Positions 8,054 to 16,236 of a stretch of DNA of 64,000 nucleotides are shown in pieces (within the stretch, counting starts at the first letter, position 1; every line of letters starts with the position of its first letter). This DNA is from Agromyces humatus (GTDB lineage Bacteria > Actinomycetota > Actinomycetes > Actinomycetales > Microbacteriaceae): positions 1-64,000 of the forward strand of contig NZ_JAJQPD010000011.1 in NCBI RefSeq assembly GCF_021228295.1, written 5' to 3'. The notes under the pieces are model-generated. The model saw only the letters and a program-made list of their open reading frames with translations, did no database searches and was not told where the DNA came from. The position numbers and the translations under genes were made by a program.

Positions 8054-9289
8054 ATGGACGCATTACACAGCACGCGTCGCCGGGTGACCGCGGCGTTCGC
8101 TCTCGCCGCGAGCGCCGGTCTGGTACTGAGCGCGTGTTCCGGCGGTCCCGGCGACGGCGCGAGCGCAGACGACGATCCGATCGTGATCGGCGTGTCGCTG
8201 CCGCTCACCGGTGACTTCTCGGAGCCCGGCAAGGGCGTCGAGCGAGGCTACGAAGCATGGGCACAGATCGTCAACGAGCAGGGCGGCCTGCTCGGTCGCC
8301 AGGTCGAGCTGAAGATCCTCGACGACCAGTCGAATGCCGACCGAGTCGTCTCCGACTACGAGTCGCTCATCGCGCAAGACGGCGTCGACCTCGTCTTCGG
8401 CCCCTTCTCCACGCGGCTCGTCGTGCCGTCGGCTCGAGTGGCCCAGGAGTACGGCATGCTCTTCGTCGAGCCCGCCGGCGCGGCGGCCGAGGTGTTCGAG
8501 CAGGGCTTCGAGAACCTCTTCTACGCCGCGCCCGCCGTGGCGAACGACCACTACAACTACCTCGCCGACTACCTGCTCTCGCTTCCCGAAGGCGAGCGGC
8601 CCAAGACCGCCGCCGTGGCTTCGATGGACGACCCGTTCGCCCAAGGCACCGCCTACGGCCTGCGCGACAAACTCGAAGAGGGCGGCGTCGAGATCCTCGT
8701 CGACGAGGTATACCCGCCGAACACCACCGACTTCTCGGTCATCGCCGCGAAGATCGCCGAGTCCAAGGCCGACGTCGTCATCGGAGGCAGCCAGTACCAG
8801 GACGGCGTGAACCTCATCATCGCGCTGCAGCAGCTCGACTACCAGCCCAAGGTCGCGGCGTTCTCGACAGCCCCGACGAACCCCGAGTTCGCGTCGGCGA
8901 TCGGCAATCAGACCGAGGGCATCCTCTCGCCGACGGGATGGTCCGAGACCGCGTCGTACCCGAGCAACGTCGAGTTCGTCGAGCAGTACACCGAGATCTT
9001 CGGCAACCCGCCCGCCGAAGACGAGGCGAACGCCTACACGACCGGCCAGGTCGTCGCCGCCGCGGTCGAGGCCGTCGGCTGCGCCGAGCAGGGCGAGTGC
9101 CAGCAGCAGCTCATCGACTGGCTGCACGAGAACACGGTCGAGACCGTCGTCGGCCCGCTCAGCTGGGACGAAGCCGGTCGACCCTCGGGTGCGCACCTGA
9201 TCCAGCAGTGGGTCGATGGCGAGATCAAGATCGTGCTGCCGGATGACGCGAAGGAAGCCGACTTCCTCATCCCGAAGCCGGCGTGGTGA
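8054..9289 (+). CDS. LIV/HAAT-family ABC importer, substrate-binding lipoprotein
   Basis: A 411-aa lipoprotein: lipobox LSAC after a hydrophobic signal (residues 1-31), then a type I periplasmic-binding fold of the branched-chain amino acid/amide family (IVIGVSLPLTGDFSEPGKGV; GGLLGRQVELKILDDQSNADR). ATG 8054 has GGAGG 4 bp upstream; earlier in-frame starts would lack a signal peptide at the N-terminus. It is the first gene of a nine-gene operon (8054-17405) under LacI-type control. LIV-type binding proteins take amino acids, amides, urea and small carboxylates. The downstream genes look like sugar-acid catabolism, so an acidic or amide ligand is more likely than leucine here (inference). Confidence 0.88.
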   Translation: MDALHSTRRRVTAAFALAASAGLVLSACSGGPGDGASADDDPIVIGVSLPLTGDFSEPGKGVERGYEAWAQIVNEQGGLLGRQVELKILDDQSNADRVVSDYESLIAQDGVDLVFGPFSTRLVVPSARVAQEYGMLFVEPAGAAAEVFEQGFENLFYAAPAVANDHYNYLADYLLSLPEGERPKTAAVASMDDPFAQGTAYGLRDKLEEGGVEILVDEVYPPNTTDFSVIAAKIAESKADVVIGGSQYQDGVNLIIALQQLDYQPKVAAFSTAPTNPEFASAIGNQTEGILSPTGWSETASYPSNVEFVEQYTEIFGNPPAEDEANAYTTGQVVAAAVEAVGCAEQGECQQQLIDWLHENTVETVVGPLSWDEAGRPSGAHLIQQWVDGEIKIVLPDDAKEADFLIPKPAW

Positions 9290-9299
9290 CGTAGCCATC

Positions 9300-10184
9300 G
9301 TGTCCGGATCTCTGCTGCTCCAGAGCGTCATCCTCGGCGTGCTGCTGGGAGGGCTCTACGCCCTCCTGGCAGCGGGCCTGACGCTGTACTTCGGAATCAT
9401 GCGCGTCGTGATGATCGCCCACTCCGCCTTCCTCATCCTCGCCGCCTACCTCGCCTGGTGGTTCAACCGTGAGACGGGCCTCGACCCGATGCTCTCGCTC
9501 GTGGTCACCGTGCCGGTGTTCTTCCTGGCCGGGTTCCTGATGCAGCGGCTGCTGGTCTCCCGGCTCAAGCCGCTCACGCTCACCATGATGTCGGTGCTGC
9601 TGACCTTCGCGATCGCGCTCATCATCGAGGGTGCGCTCGGGTTCATCTTCACCGGCACGCAGCGGCGCATCCAGTTGCCGTACGCGGGCGACAGCCTCAA
9701 CGTGTTCGGGGCGCAGGTGCCGGTAGTCAAGCTGGTCGCGTTCGTGCTCGCCGCGTTCGCACTGCTCAGCCTCTACCTGCTGCTGAAGTACACGCGATTC
9801 GGCCGGGCGCTGCGCGCGACCATCCAGCACCCCGAGGCGGCACGGCTCGTCGGCATCGACACCGACCGCACCGCCGGCTACGGGTTCGGGCTGGGGCTCG
9901 CGACCGCGGCGATCGGCGGCACGGCGCTCTCGCTCGACGCGACGATCTACCCGTCGCTGCACTGGCACTGGATCGGCCCGCTCATGGCGATCATCGTGGT
10001 CGGCGGTCTCGGCAGCATCCCCGGTGCGGCGATCGCGGCGATGCTGCTCGGCATCTCGCAGAGCCTGCTGCAGCTGCCGCTCGGCGCGACGTGGGCGCAG
10101 ACCGTGTTCTACGTCGCGCTCTTCGCCACGCTGATGTTCCGTCCACAGGGGTTCTTCGGAGGTCGCCTTGCGCAACGTTTCTGA
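9300..10184 (+). CDS. LIV/HAAT-family ABC importer, LivH-type permease
   Basis: A 294-aa integral membrane protein with about eight hydrophobic segments and the LivH signature regions (GGLYALLAAGLTLYFGIMRV near the N-terminus; VVGGLGSIPGAAIAAMLLG near the C-terminus). GTG 9300 is the only sensible start: upstream in-frame residues are a shadow of the preceding gene. It follows the binding-protein gene after 10 bp and overlaps the next permease by 17 bp, so expression is probably coupled. Confidence 0.87.
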   Translation: MSGSLLLQSVILGVLLGGLYALLAAGLTLYFGIMRVVMIAHSAFLILAAYLAWWFNRETGLDPMLSLVVTVPVFFLAGFLMQRLLVSRLKPLTLTMMSVLLTFAIALIIEGALGFIFTGTQRRIQLPYAGDSLNVFGAQVPVVKLVAFVLAAFALLSLYLLLKYTRFGRALRATIQHPEAARLVGIDTDRTAGYGFGLGLATAAIGGTALSLDATIYPSLHWHWIGPLMAIIVVGGLGSIPGAAIAAMLLGISQSLLQLPLGATWAQTVFYVALFATLMFRPQGFFGGRLAQRF

Positions 10185-11370
10185 GCGGACCGCGTCCGCC
10201 GCCCTCGGACCGGCGGTCACCGAAACCGTCGTCGTCGTGCCCGACACGCCCCGGCGATCCCGGTGGCCGAGGCTCGTCAGCCTGGCGCTGGTCGTCATCG
10301 GCGCCGCACTCGTGCTGTCCTTCCCGTTCGTCGCGCCGAACCCGTACATCCTGTCGGCCGGCGTCGTGATCCTGAACTACGCCGTACTCTCGACCGGCTG
10401 GAACTTCATGGGCGGGTTCACGGGGTACATCTCACTCGGACACGCCGCGTACTTCGGGCTCGGTGCATACGGCACGGGGCTCATCGTGAAGTACCTCCAG
10501 CTTCCCGGCTTCGTGGCCTGGGTGCTCGCGGCACTGCTCGTAGTGGCCGTTTCGATCCCGGTCGGCATTGCCGCCCTGCGGGTGCGCGGTGCGTCGTTCG
10601 TGATCGTCTCGATCGCGTTCGTACTCATCCTGCTGCTCGTGTTCCAGAGCTGGCGCGAGTTCACCGGCGGGTCCGAGGGGCTGATCGTGCCGCGCCCGTT
10701 CCCCGACCTGATGCGGCCCGAGCACCACCGCGTGTTCTTCTACCTCTTCGCCGCGCTGCTCGCCGCAGCGCTCGTCGCCTGGTGGATCATCGACCGGTCG
10801 AAGTTCGGCACCGCGCTCAAGTCCATTCGCGAAGACGAGGACAAGGCGCGCTCGCTCGGGGTGCCGACCACGCGCTTCAAGCTCATCGCGTACGTGCTCT
10901 CGGCGCTCGTCACGGCGCTCGGCGGCGGACTGTACGCGCTCTGGTTCGGCGATCTCGACCCGATCTTCCAGTTCTCGATCCTCGTCGGCTCGTACATGGT
11001 GCTGATGGCGCTGCTCGGCGGCGTGAGGCACCTGTTCGGCCCGCTGCTCGGGGCCCTGGTCGTCGGCATCGCGCTCGAGTACTTCAAGCTCGAGTTCGGC
11101 GACACGCAGTTCCACCTCGTGGCCGCCGGTCTGCTGCTCGGCGTCGTCGTGCTCTTCATGCCCGACGGGGTGATACCCGCCGTCCGCGCACTCATCGACC
11201 GGTTCCGCCCGCAGCAGACGTCGATCCGCGACGTCACCGCGGCCGAGCTGCTCGAGCAGAACCGGGCGGCCGCGACATCCGAACCGCGCGCCGGCGCGTC
11301 ATCCGATCACCGCGCCGGCGCGGCACCCGACCCGCATGCCGACGCCGACAACAGGGAGGTGGTCCGATGA
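10168..11370 (+). CDS. LIV/HAAT-family ABC importer, LivM-type permease
   Basis: A 400-aa second permease subunit. The start is TTG 10168 with GGAGG (10157-10161) at good distance, inside the end of the livH-like gene. It has many membrane segments and LivM motifs (NYAVLSTGWNFMGGFTGYIS; SIREDEDKARSLGVPTTRFK, the cytoplasmic loop that meets the ATPase). About 40 C-terminal residues are a charged Ala/Arg/His tail with a repeated SDHRAGA-like unit, an extension unlike the compact family core. Overlaps the next gene by ATGA. Confidence 0.87.
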   Translation: MRNVSERTASAALGPAVTETVVVVPDTPRRSRWPRLVSLALVVIGAALVLSFPFVAPNPYILSAGVVILNYAVLSTGWNFMGGFTGYISLGHAAYFGLGAYGTGLIVKYLQLPGFVAWVLAALLVVAVSIPVGIAALRVRGASFVIVSIAFVLILLLVFQSWREFTGGSEGLIVPRPFPDLMRPEHHRVFFYLFAALLAAALVAWWIIDRSKFGTALKSIREDEDKARSLGVPTTRFKLIAYVLSALVTALGGGLYALWFGDLDPIFQFSILVGSYMVLMALLGGVRHLFGPLLGALVVGIALEYFKLEFGDTQFHLVAAGLLLGVVVLFMPDGVIPAVRALIDRFRPQQTSIRDVTAAELLEQNRAAATSEPRAGASSDHRAGAAPDPHADADNREVVR

Positions 11371-12125
11371 GCGCCCAGGCACCCGTCGCCGTTGCATCGA
11401 GCCTCGAGACCGTCGAGCTCACCAAGTCGTTCGGCGGCGTCACCGCGGTCGACCATGCCTCGGTGCGGTTCGTCGACGGCAAGGTCAACGGGCTGATCGG
11501 CCCGAACGGCTCGGGCAAGACGACGTTCTTCAACTGCGTCACCGGCATGATCAAGCCCGACGCGGGCTCGGTCGCGTATCGCGGCAACGACATCACTCGA
11601 CACGCATCCGACCGGGTCGCGCGTGCGGGCATCGGGCGCAGCTTCCAGCTCTGCCGGGTGTTCCCCCGGATGACGGTGATGGAGAACCTGCTCGTCGCGG
11701 TGCGCCATCCGAGCCTTCGCACGCTGCTGCGCTCGGCCGACGACGAGCACGAGCGTGAGCGTGCCCGGCACTGGCTGCGCCGCGTCGGCATCGACCACCT
11801 CGAGCAGGCCGAGGCGCGCAACTTGAGCTACGGCCAGCAGAAGCTCCTCGAGCTCGCCGGCGTGCTCATGGGCGATCCCGACACGATCATGCTCGACGAG
11901 CCGGCGGGCGGCGTGAACCCGGCGCTCATCGGCCGTATCGCCACGCTCGTGCGCGAGCTCAACGACGAGGGCAAGACGTTCATCATCGTCGAGCACAACA
12001 TGGAGATGGTGATGAGCCTCTGCGACCACGTGGTGGTGTTCGACCGCGGACGCCCGATCGCCGAGGGCGCGCCATCCGACATCCAGAAGGACCCGCGAGT
12101 GCTGGAGGCGTACCTTGGCGTCTGA
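11367..12125 (+). CDS. LIV/HAAT-family ABC importer, LivG-type ATPase
   Basis: A 252-aa ATP-binding subunit. Walker A is GPNGSGKT (about residues 46-53). The signature region is LSYGQQKLLELAGVLMGDPD, Walker B IMLDEPAGGVNP, and the H-loop IIVEHNMEMV. The pattern DEPAGGVNP and C-terminal DPRVLEAYLG identify LivG rather than LivF. Start ATG 11367 sits in the ATGA overlap with the permease gene, with GGGAGG upstream. It is translationally coupled to both neighbours. Confidence 0.9.
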   Translation: MSAQAPVAVASSLETVELTKSFGGVTAVDHASVRFVDGKVNGLIGPNGSGKTTFFNCVTGMIKPDAGSVAYRGNDITRHASDRVARAGIGRSFQLCRVFPRMTVMENLLVAVRHPSLRTLLRSADDEHERERARHWLRRVGIDHLEQAEARNLSYGQQKLLELAGVLMGDPDTIMLDEPAGGVNPALIGRIATLVRELNDEGKTFIIVEHNMEMVMSLCDHVVVFDRGRPIAEGAPSDIQKDPRVLEAYLGV

Positions 12126-12903
12126 ATCGAAATACCTGCTCGAGCTGAACGACATCGAAGCGGGCTACGGAAGAGCGGCACTCGTGCTGCGCGGCCTCAC
12201 CGTGCAGGTGCCGCCCGCGACGGTCGTCTGCCTCGTCGGCCCGAACGGCGCCGGAAAGTCGACGGTGCTCAAGGTCGCGAGCGGCATGCTCGCCCCGCGA
12301 TCGGGCTCGATCGTCGTCGACGGCGTCGACGTGACGGGAACGAACTCGCAGCACATGCTCAAGCACGGCCTCGCGCACGTGCTGCAGGGCCACAGCGTCT
12401 TCCGCGAGATGACGGTCGCCGAGAATGTGCTGCTCGGCGCGTTCACCATCAAGGATCAGAAGGCCATCGACGAGCGAGTCGCATTCGTGCAGAACCTGTT
12501 CCCGATCGTCGGCGAGCGGTGGAAGCAGCTCGCCGGCCTGCTCTCGGGCGGTCAGCAGAAGCAGGTCGAGTTCGCGCGCTCGCTCATGGTGAGCCCCAAG
12601 GTCGTGCTCCTCGACGAACCGTCGATGGGACTCGACCCGAAGACCACGGCGAAGGTGTTCGAGCAGGTCGCGCGCATGCGCGATGCGGGCACGGCGGTGC
12701 TGCTCGTCGAGCAGAACGCGCGACGCGCACTCGAAACAGCCGACATCGGCTGCGTGCTCGACCTCGGTCGCGTGCACATCTCGGGTCCCGCACCCGAACT
12801 GCTCGCGGATCCCGCACTCGGCGACCTCTACCTCGGCGGCCGACCCGCCGACTCAGCCCACGTCGGCGGCTCCACCGCCGAACCCGCAACGAAAGGACGG
12901 TGA
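12115..12903 (+). CDS. LIV/HAAT-family ABC importer, LivF-type ATPase
   Basis: A 262-aa second ATPase. Walker A is GPNGAGKST, signature LSGGQQKQVEFARSLM, Walker B VVLLDEPSMGLDPK. TTG 12115 is preceded by GGAGG and lies inside the end of the LivG-type gene. The LivF-type sequence LELNDIEAGYGRA opens the domain. A short Ala/Pro-rich tail (after LYLGGR) is extra to the family. It completes a five-subunit HAAT importer directly followed by catabolic enzymes. Confidence 0.9.
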   Translation: MASESKYLLELNDIEAGYGRAALVLRGLTVQVPPATVVCLVGPNGAGKSTVLKVASGMLAPRSGSIVVDGVDVTGTNSQHMLKHGLAHVLQGHSVFREMTVAENVLLGAFTIKDQKAIDERVAFVQNLFPIVGERWKQLAGLLSGGQQKQVEFARSLMVSPKVVLLDEPSMGLDPKTTAKVFEQVARMRDAGTAVLLVEQNARRALETADIGCVLDLGRVHISGPAPELLADPALGDLYLGGRPADSAHVGGSTAEPATKGR

Positions 12904-12908
12904 CCGGC

Positions 12909-14132
12909 ATGACGAGCCGCACCATCGGAATCATCATGAACGGCGTCTCCGGGCGCATGGGGTATCGACAGCACCTGGTGCGCTCGATCCTCGCGATCCG
13001 CGACCAGGGCGGCGTCGAGCTGCCCGATGGCAGCCGCGTCACTGTGCGTCCGCTGCTCGTGGGGCGCAACGAGCAGAAGCTCGCCGAGCTTGCCGCGAAG
13101 CACGGCATCGAGGACTTCACGACCGACCTCGATGCCGCACTCGCGGACCCGCAGTGGGAGATCTACGCCGACTTCCTGGTGACGAAGGCGCGCGCGTCGG
13201 CGCTGCGGAAGGCGATCGCCGCCGGAAAGACGATCTACACCGAGAAGCCCACCGCCGAGACGGCGGAAGAGGCGTTCGAACTCGCCCGGCTCGCGGCATC
13301 CGCCGGTGTTCGCACCGGGGTGGTACACGACAAGCTGTACCTGCCCGGGCTGCAGAAGCTGCGCCGGCTCATCGACTCCGGCTTCTTCGGCCGCATCCTC
13401 AGCGTTCGCGGCGAGTTCGGCTACTGGGTGTTCGAGGGCGATTGGCAGCCGGCGCAGCGTCCGAGTTGGAACTACCGCACGGAAGACGGCGGTGGCATCA
13501 TCGTCGATATGTTCCCGCACTGGAACTATGTGATCGAGAACCTGTTCGGTCCAGTGCGATCGGTGTACGCGCAGGCGTCGGTGCACATCCCGCGGCGGTG
13601 GGACGAGCAGGGGGCACCCTACGAAGCGACAGCCGAAGATGCCGCATACGGCATCTTCGAACTCGACGGTGGCATCGTCGCGCAGATCAACTCGAGCTGG
13701 ACCGTGCGGGTCGATCGCAACGAACTCGTCGAGTTCCAAGTCGACGGCACCCACGGGTCCGCGGTCGTCGGGCTCTTCGGGTGCCGGATCCAACCGCGCA
13801 ACGCGACGCCGAAGCCGGTGTGGAACCCCGACCTCGCGGACGACCACGACTACGACGCCGACTGGGTCGACGTGCCGACCAACGAGGTATTCCAGAACGG
13901 GTTCAAGCAGCAGTGGGAGGAATTCCTCGTATCGCACGTGCTCGACACGCCCTACGAGTTCGACCTCGCCGCCGGCGCGCGCGGGGTGCAACTCGCCGAG
14001 GCCGGCCTGCGCTCGAGCCGCGAAGGCCGGAAGGTGGCGCTCGAGCCGGGGGGCGCGCTCGATTCGCTCGATTCGGTCGATTCGCGCGAGTCGCTCGACA
14101 CGCTCGAGTCGCTCGACGTCGTCGAGTCGTGA
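12909..14132 (+). CDS. Gfo/Idh/MocA-family oxidoreductase
   Basis: A 407-aa NAD(P)-dependent sugar dehydrogenase-like protein. It has an N-terminal Rossmann fold starting TIGIIMNGVSGRMGYRQH, the family EKP motif (YTEKPTAETAEEAF, about residue 113), then the alpha/beta domain with VVHDKLYLPGLQKLRRLID. Members oxidise or epimerise polyols, inositols and keto-sugars. AAAGGA lies ahead of ATG 12909. The last 25 or so residues are an acidic SLDS-type repeat (DNA 14059-14128) not expected in the family, probably a recent tandem expansion. Within the operon it should act on the imported compound, passing product to the aldolase-like enzyme next door. Confidence 0.85.
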   Translation: MTSRTIGIIMNGVSGRMGYRQHLVRSILAIRDQGGVELPDGSRVTVRPLLVGRNEQKLAELAAKHGIEDFTTDLDAALADPQWEIYADFLVTKARASALRKAIAAGKTIYTEKPTAETAEEAFELARLAASAGVRTGVVHDKLYLPGLQKLRRLIDSGFFGRILSVRGEFGYWVFEGDWQPAQRPSWNYRTEDGGGIIVDMFPHWNYVIENLFGPVRSVYAQASVHIPRRWDEQGAPYEATAEDAAYGIFELDGGIVAQINSSWTVRVDRNELVEFQVDGTHGSAVVGLFGCRIQPRNATPKPVWNPDLADDHDYDADWVDVPTNEVFQNGFKQQWEEFLVSHVLDTPYEFDLAAGARGVQLAEAGLRSSREGRKVALEPGGALDSLDSVDSRESLDTLESLDVVES

Positions 14133-14152
14133 CGAAGCGAACGACGCAGCGG

Positions 14153-15358
14153 ATGTCCCAGCTCACGCTCCTCGGCGACGAGGGCACGGTCGTGCGAACT
14201 GGACTGGCCGATGCGCCGGCGTTCGCGCGGCCGAGCACGCCGCTGCGCTCGCGCACGGCCTACGCCGCCGCTCACGTCGTGCCGAAGGCCTGGGCCGACA
14301 ACACCCCAGGGCGCCCGGCCGAGATCGACTGGGACGCGACGCTCGCGTTCCGGCGCCACGTGTACTCGTGGGGGCTCGGCGTCGCCGACGCCATGGATAC
14401 GGCCCAACGCAACATGGGTCTGGATGCCGCCTCGACGCGCGAGCTCATCGCCCGGAGCGCGGAGGTCGCGCGCGACGAGGGCGGGGCGCTCGTCGTCGGC
14501 GTGAACACCGACCACCTGGAGTCCGAAGCGGCGTCCCTCGACGAGATCGTCGACGCGTATCGTGCCCAGCTGCACTTCGCCGAAGAGCAGGGTGCCGGCC
14601 CCGTGCTGATGGCGAGTCGCCACCTCGCGCGGGCCGCGACGAGCGCCCATGACTATCGACGGGTCTACGGCGAGGTGCTCGCCTCGGCGTCGACGCCGGT
14701 CGTGCTGCACTGGCTCGGCACGGCGTTCGATCCCTCGCTCGACGGGTACTTCGGGTCGAACGACTGGCACGAGGCATCCACGGTGCTCATCGAGATCATC
14801 GAAGCGCACGCCGATGCCGTCGCGGGCGTCAAGATGAGTCTGCTCGACGCGCACGCCGAGGTTTCGGTCCGAGAGCGACTGCCTGAGGGGGTGCGCATGT
14901 TCACGGGCGACGACTTCAACTACGTGAGCCTCATCGAGGGAACGCAGGCCGGCGTCGACGCCCCCGCTGCCGCCGGCAACGGGAACGGGTATCGAACGTA
15001 TTCGGATGCGCTACTCGGCGCATTCGCGGCTGTCACGCCCGTCGCGTCGGCGGCGATCCAGGCGCTGGACGACGGCGACGCGGGGCGCTATCGCGCGATC
15101 CTCAGCCCGACCGAAGCGCTCAGCCGGCAGGTCTTCGCCGCGCCGACGTTCTACTACAAGACCGGCGTCGCGTTCCTGTCCTGGCTGAACGGACACCAGC
15201 CCGCGTTCCAGATGGTCGGTGGCCTGCATTCGGCGCGTTCACTGCCTCACCTCTCGCAGGTCGTGGAGCTCGCGAACGCGTCGGGCGCCCTCGAACAGCC
15301 CGAACTCGCGGCCGAGCGCTGGCATCGCCTGCTGCGCCTGAATGGAGTGGACGCATGA
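14153..15358 (+). CDS. DUF993 family, dihydrodipicolinate-synthase-like aldolase
   Basis: A 401-aa protein of the DUF993 group (TIM-barrel, DapA/aldolase-like). Recognisable are the opening LTLLGDEGTVVRT, PKAWADNTPG, ADAMDTAQRNMGLD, GVNTDHLES and GVKMSLLDAHAEV, whose lysine is in the position of a Schiff-base residue. The closing part is GVAFLSWLNGHQPAFQMVGGLHSARS. ATG 14153 is preferred because it directly precedes the conserved start; GTG 14129 (GTGA overlap) would add 8 residues. If it is a true class I aldolase it would cleave a keto-acid to a small oxo-acid. No DUF993 reaction is established that I can name. Confidence 0.78.
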   Translation: MSQLTLLGDEGTVVRTGLADAPAFARPSTPLRSRTAYAAAHVVPKAWADNTPGRPAEIDWDATLAFRRHVYSWGLGVADAMDTAQRNMGLDAASTRELIARSAEVARDEGGALVVGVNTDHLESEAASLDEIVDAYRAQLHFAEEQGAGPVLMASRHLARAATSAHDYRRVYGEVLASASTPVVLHWLGTAFDPSLDGYFGSNDWHEASTVLIEIIEAHADAVAGVKMSLLDAHAEVSVRERLPEGVRMFTGDDFNYVSLIEGTQAGVDAPAAAGNGNGYRTYSDALLGAFAAVTPVASAAIQALDDGDAGRYRAILSPTEALSRQVFAAPTFYYKTGVAFLSWLNGHQPAFQMVGGLHSARSLPHLSQVVELANASGALEQPELAAERWHRLLRLNGVDA

Positions 15359-16236
15359 CCATGGCCGACCCTCGCCTATCGATGAATCAGGCGACCATCA
15401 AGCACGCCGGCCTCGCCGAGGCTTTGCGCATCACCGCCGGCGGCGGGTTGCAGGCGATCGGGCTCTGGCGCGAGCCCGTGCACGACGTGGGGCTCGCAAC
15501 CGCGGCGAAGATGCTTGCCGACTCGGGGCTGCGCTTCTCGTCGCTGTGTCGCGGCGGGTTCGTCACAGCTCCAGAGGGCGCCGAGCGGCGCGCCGCGATC
15601 GACGAGAACCGTCGCGCGATCGAGGAGACGGCGACGCTCGCGGCGGCAGGTGCTCCCGGTTCCGCCGCGGTGCTCGTGCTCGTCGCCGGCGGCGTCCCAG
15701 AGGGGTCTCGCGATCTCGTCGCCGCACGTGACCGGGTCGCCGACGCGCTTGCGGAGCTCGCCCCGGTCGCGGCATCTGCAGGGGTCACCCTGGCGATCGA
15801 GCCGCTGCACCCGATGTACGCCGCCGATCGTGCCGTCGTCTCGACCCTCGGACAGGCGCTCGACCTCGCGGCGCCGTTCGTCCCCGCGGTCGTGGGCGTG
15901 GTGGTCGACACGTTCCACGTGTGGTGGGATCCCGATGTGCTCCCGCAGATCGCGCGCGCCGGCAGGGAAGGGCGCCTCGCGAGCTACCAGGTGTGTGACT
16001 GGAAGGCGCCGCTCGCGGCCGATGTGCTGCTGGCGCGGCACTACCCGGGCGACGGCGTGATCGACTTCGGCCCGATGACCCGAGCGGTGCTCGCCACCGG
16101 CTACCGCGGCGATGTCGAGGTGGAGATCTTCAACGCAGAGGTCTGGGCGACGTCGCGCGACGAAGTGGTGACGCGAACCGCGGCCGGGTTCGCCGAGGCC
16201 GTCTCGCCGCACCTGGCGGCAGCCGCGGTCGGGTGA
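15355..16236 (+). CDS. Sugar phosphate isomerase/epimerase-like TIM barrel
   Basis: A 293-aa AP-endonuclease-2/xylose-isomerase-like barrel. Metal-ligand type motifs are visible: VTLAIEPLHPMYAADRA (Glu), GVVVDTFHVWWDPD (Asp/His), YQVCDWKAP, HYPGDGVIDF and DVEVEIFNAEVW (Glu). Such enzymes interconvert keto-sugars or sugar acids (hydroxypyruvate-isomerase or tagatose-epimerase types). ATG 15355 overlaps the DUF993 stop (ATGA). The presence of glycerate kinase next door makes a hydroxypyruvate/tartronate semialdehyde isomerase role attractive, but this is inference. Confidence 0.8.
   Translation: MTMADPRLSMNQATIKHAGLAEALRITAGGGLQAIGLWREPVHDVGLATAAKMLADSGLRFSSLCRGGFVTAPEGAERRAAIDENRRAIEETATLAAAGAPGSAAVLVLVAGGVPEGSRDLVAARDRVADALAELAPVAASAGVTLAIEPLHPMYAADRAVVSTLGQALDLAAPFVPAVVGVVVDTFHVWWDPDVLPQIARAGREGRLASYQVCDWKAPLAADVLLARHYPGDGVIDFGPMTRAVLATGYRGDVEVEIFNAEVWATSRDEVVTRTAAGFAEAVSPHLAAAAVG

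Noticed and set aside
12683-14152. Long N-terminal extension of the DUF993 frame
   Set aside because: The extension is the shadow of the LivF and Gfo/Idh genes in another frame; the true start lies at 14153 (or 14129).
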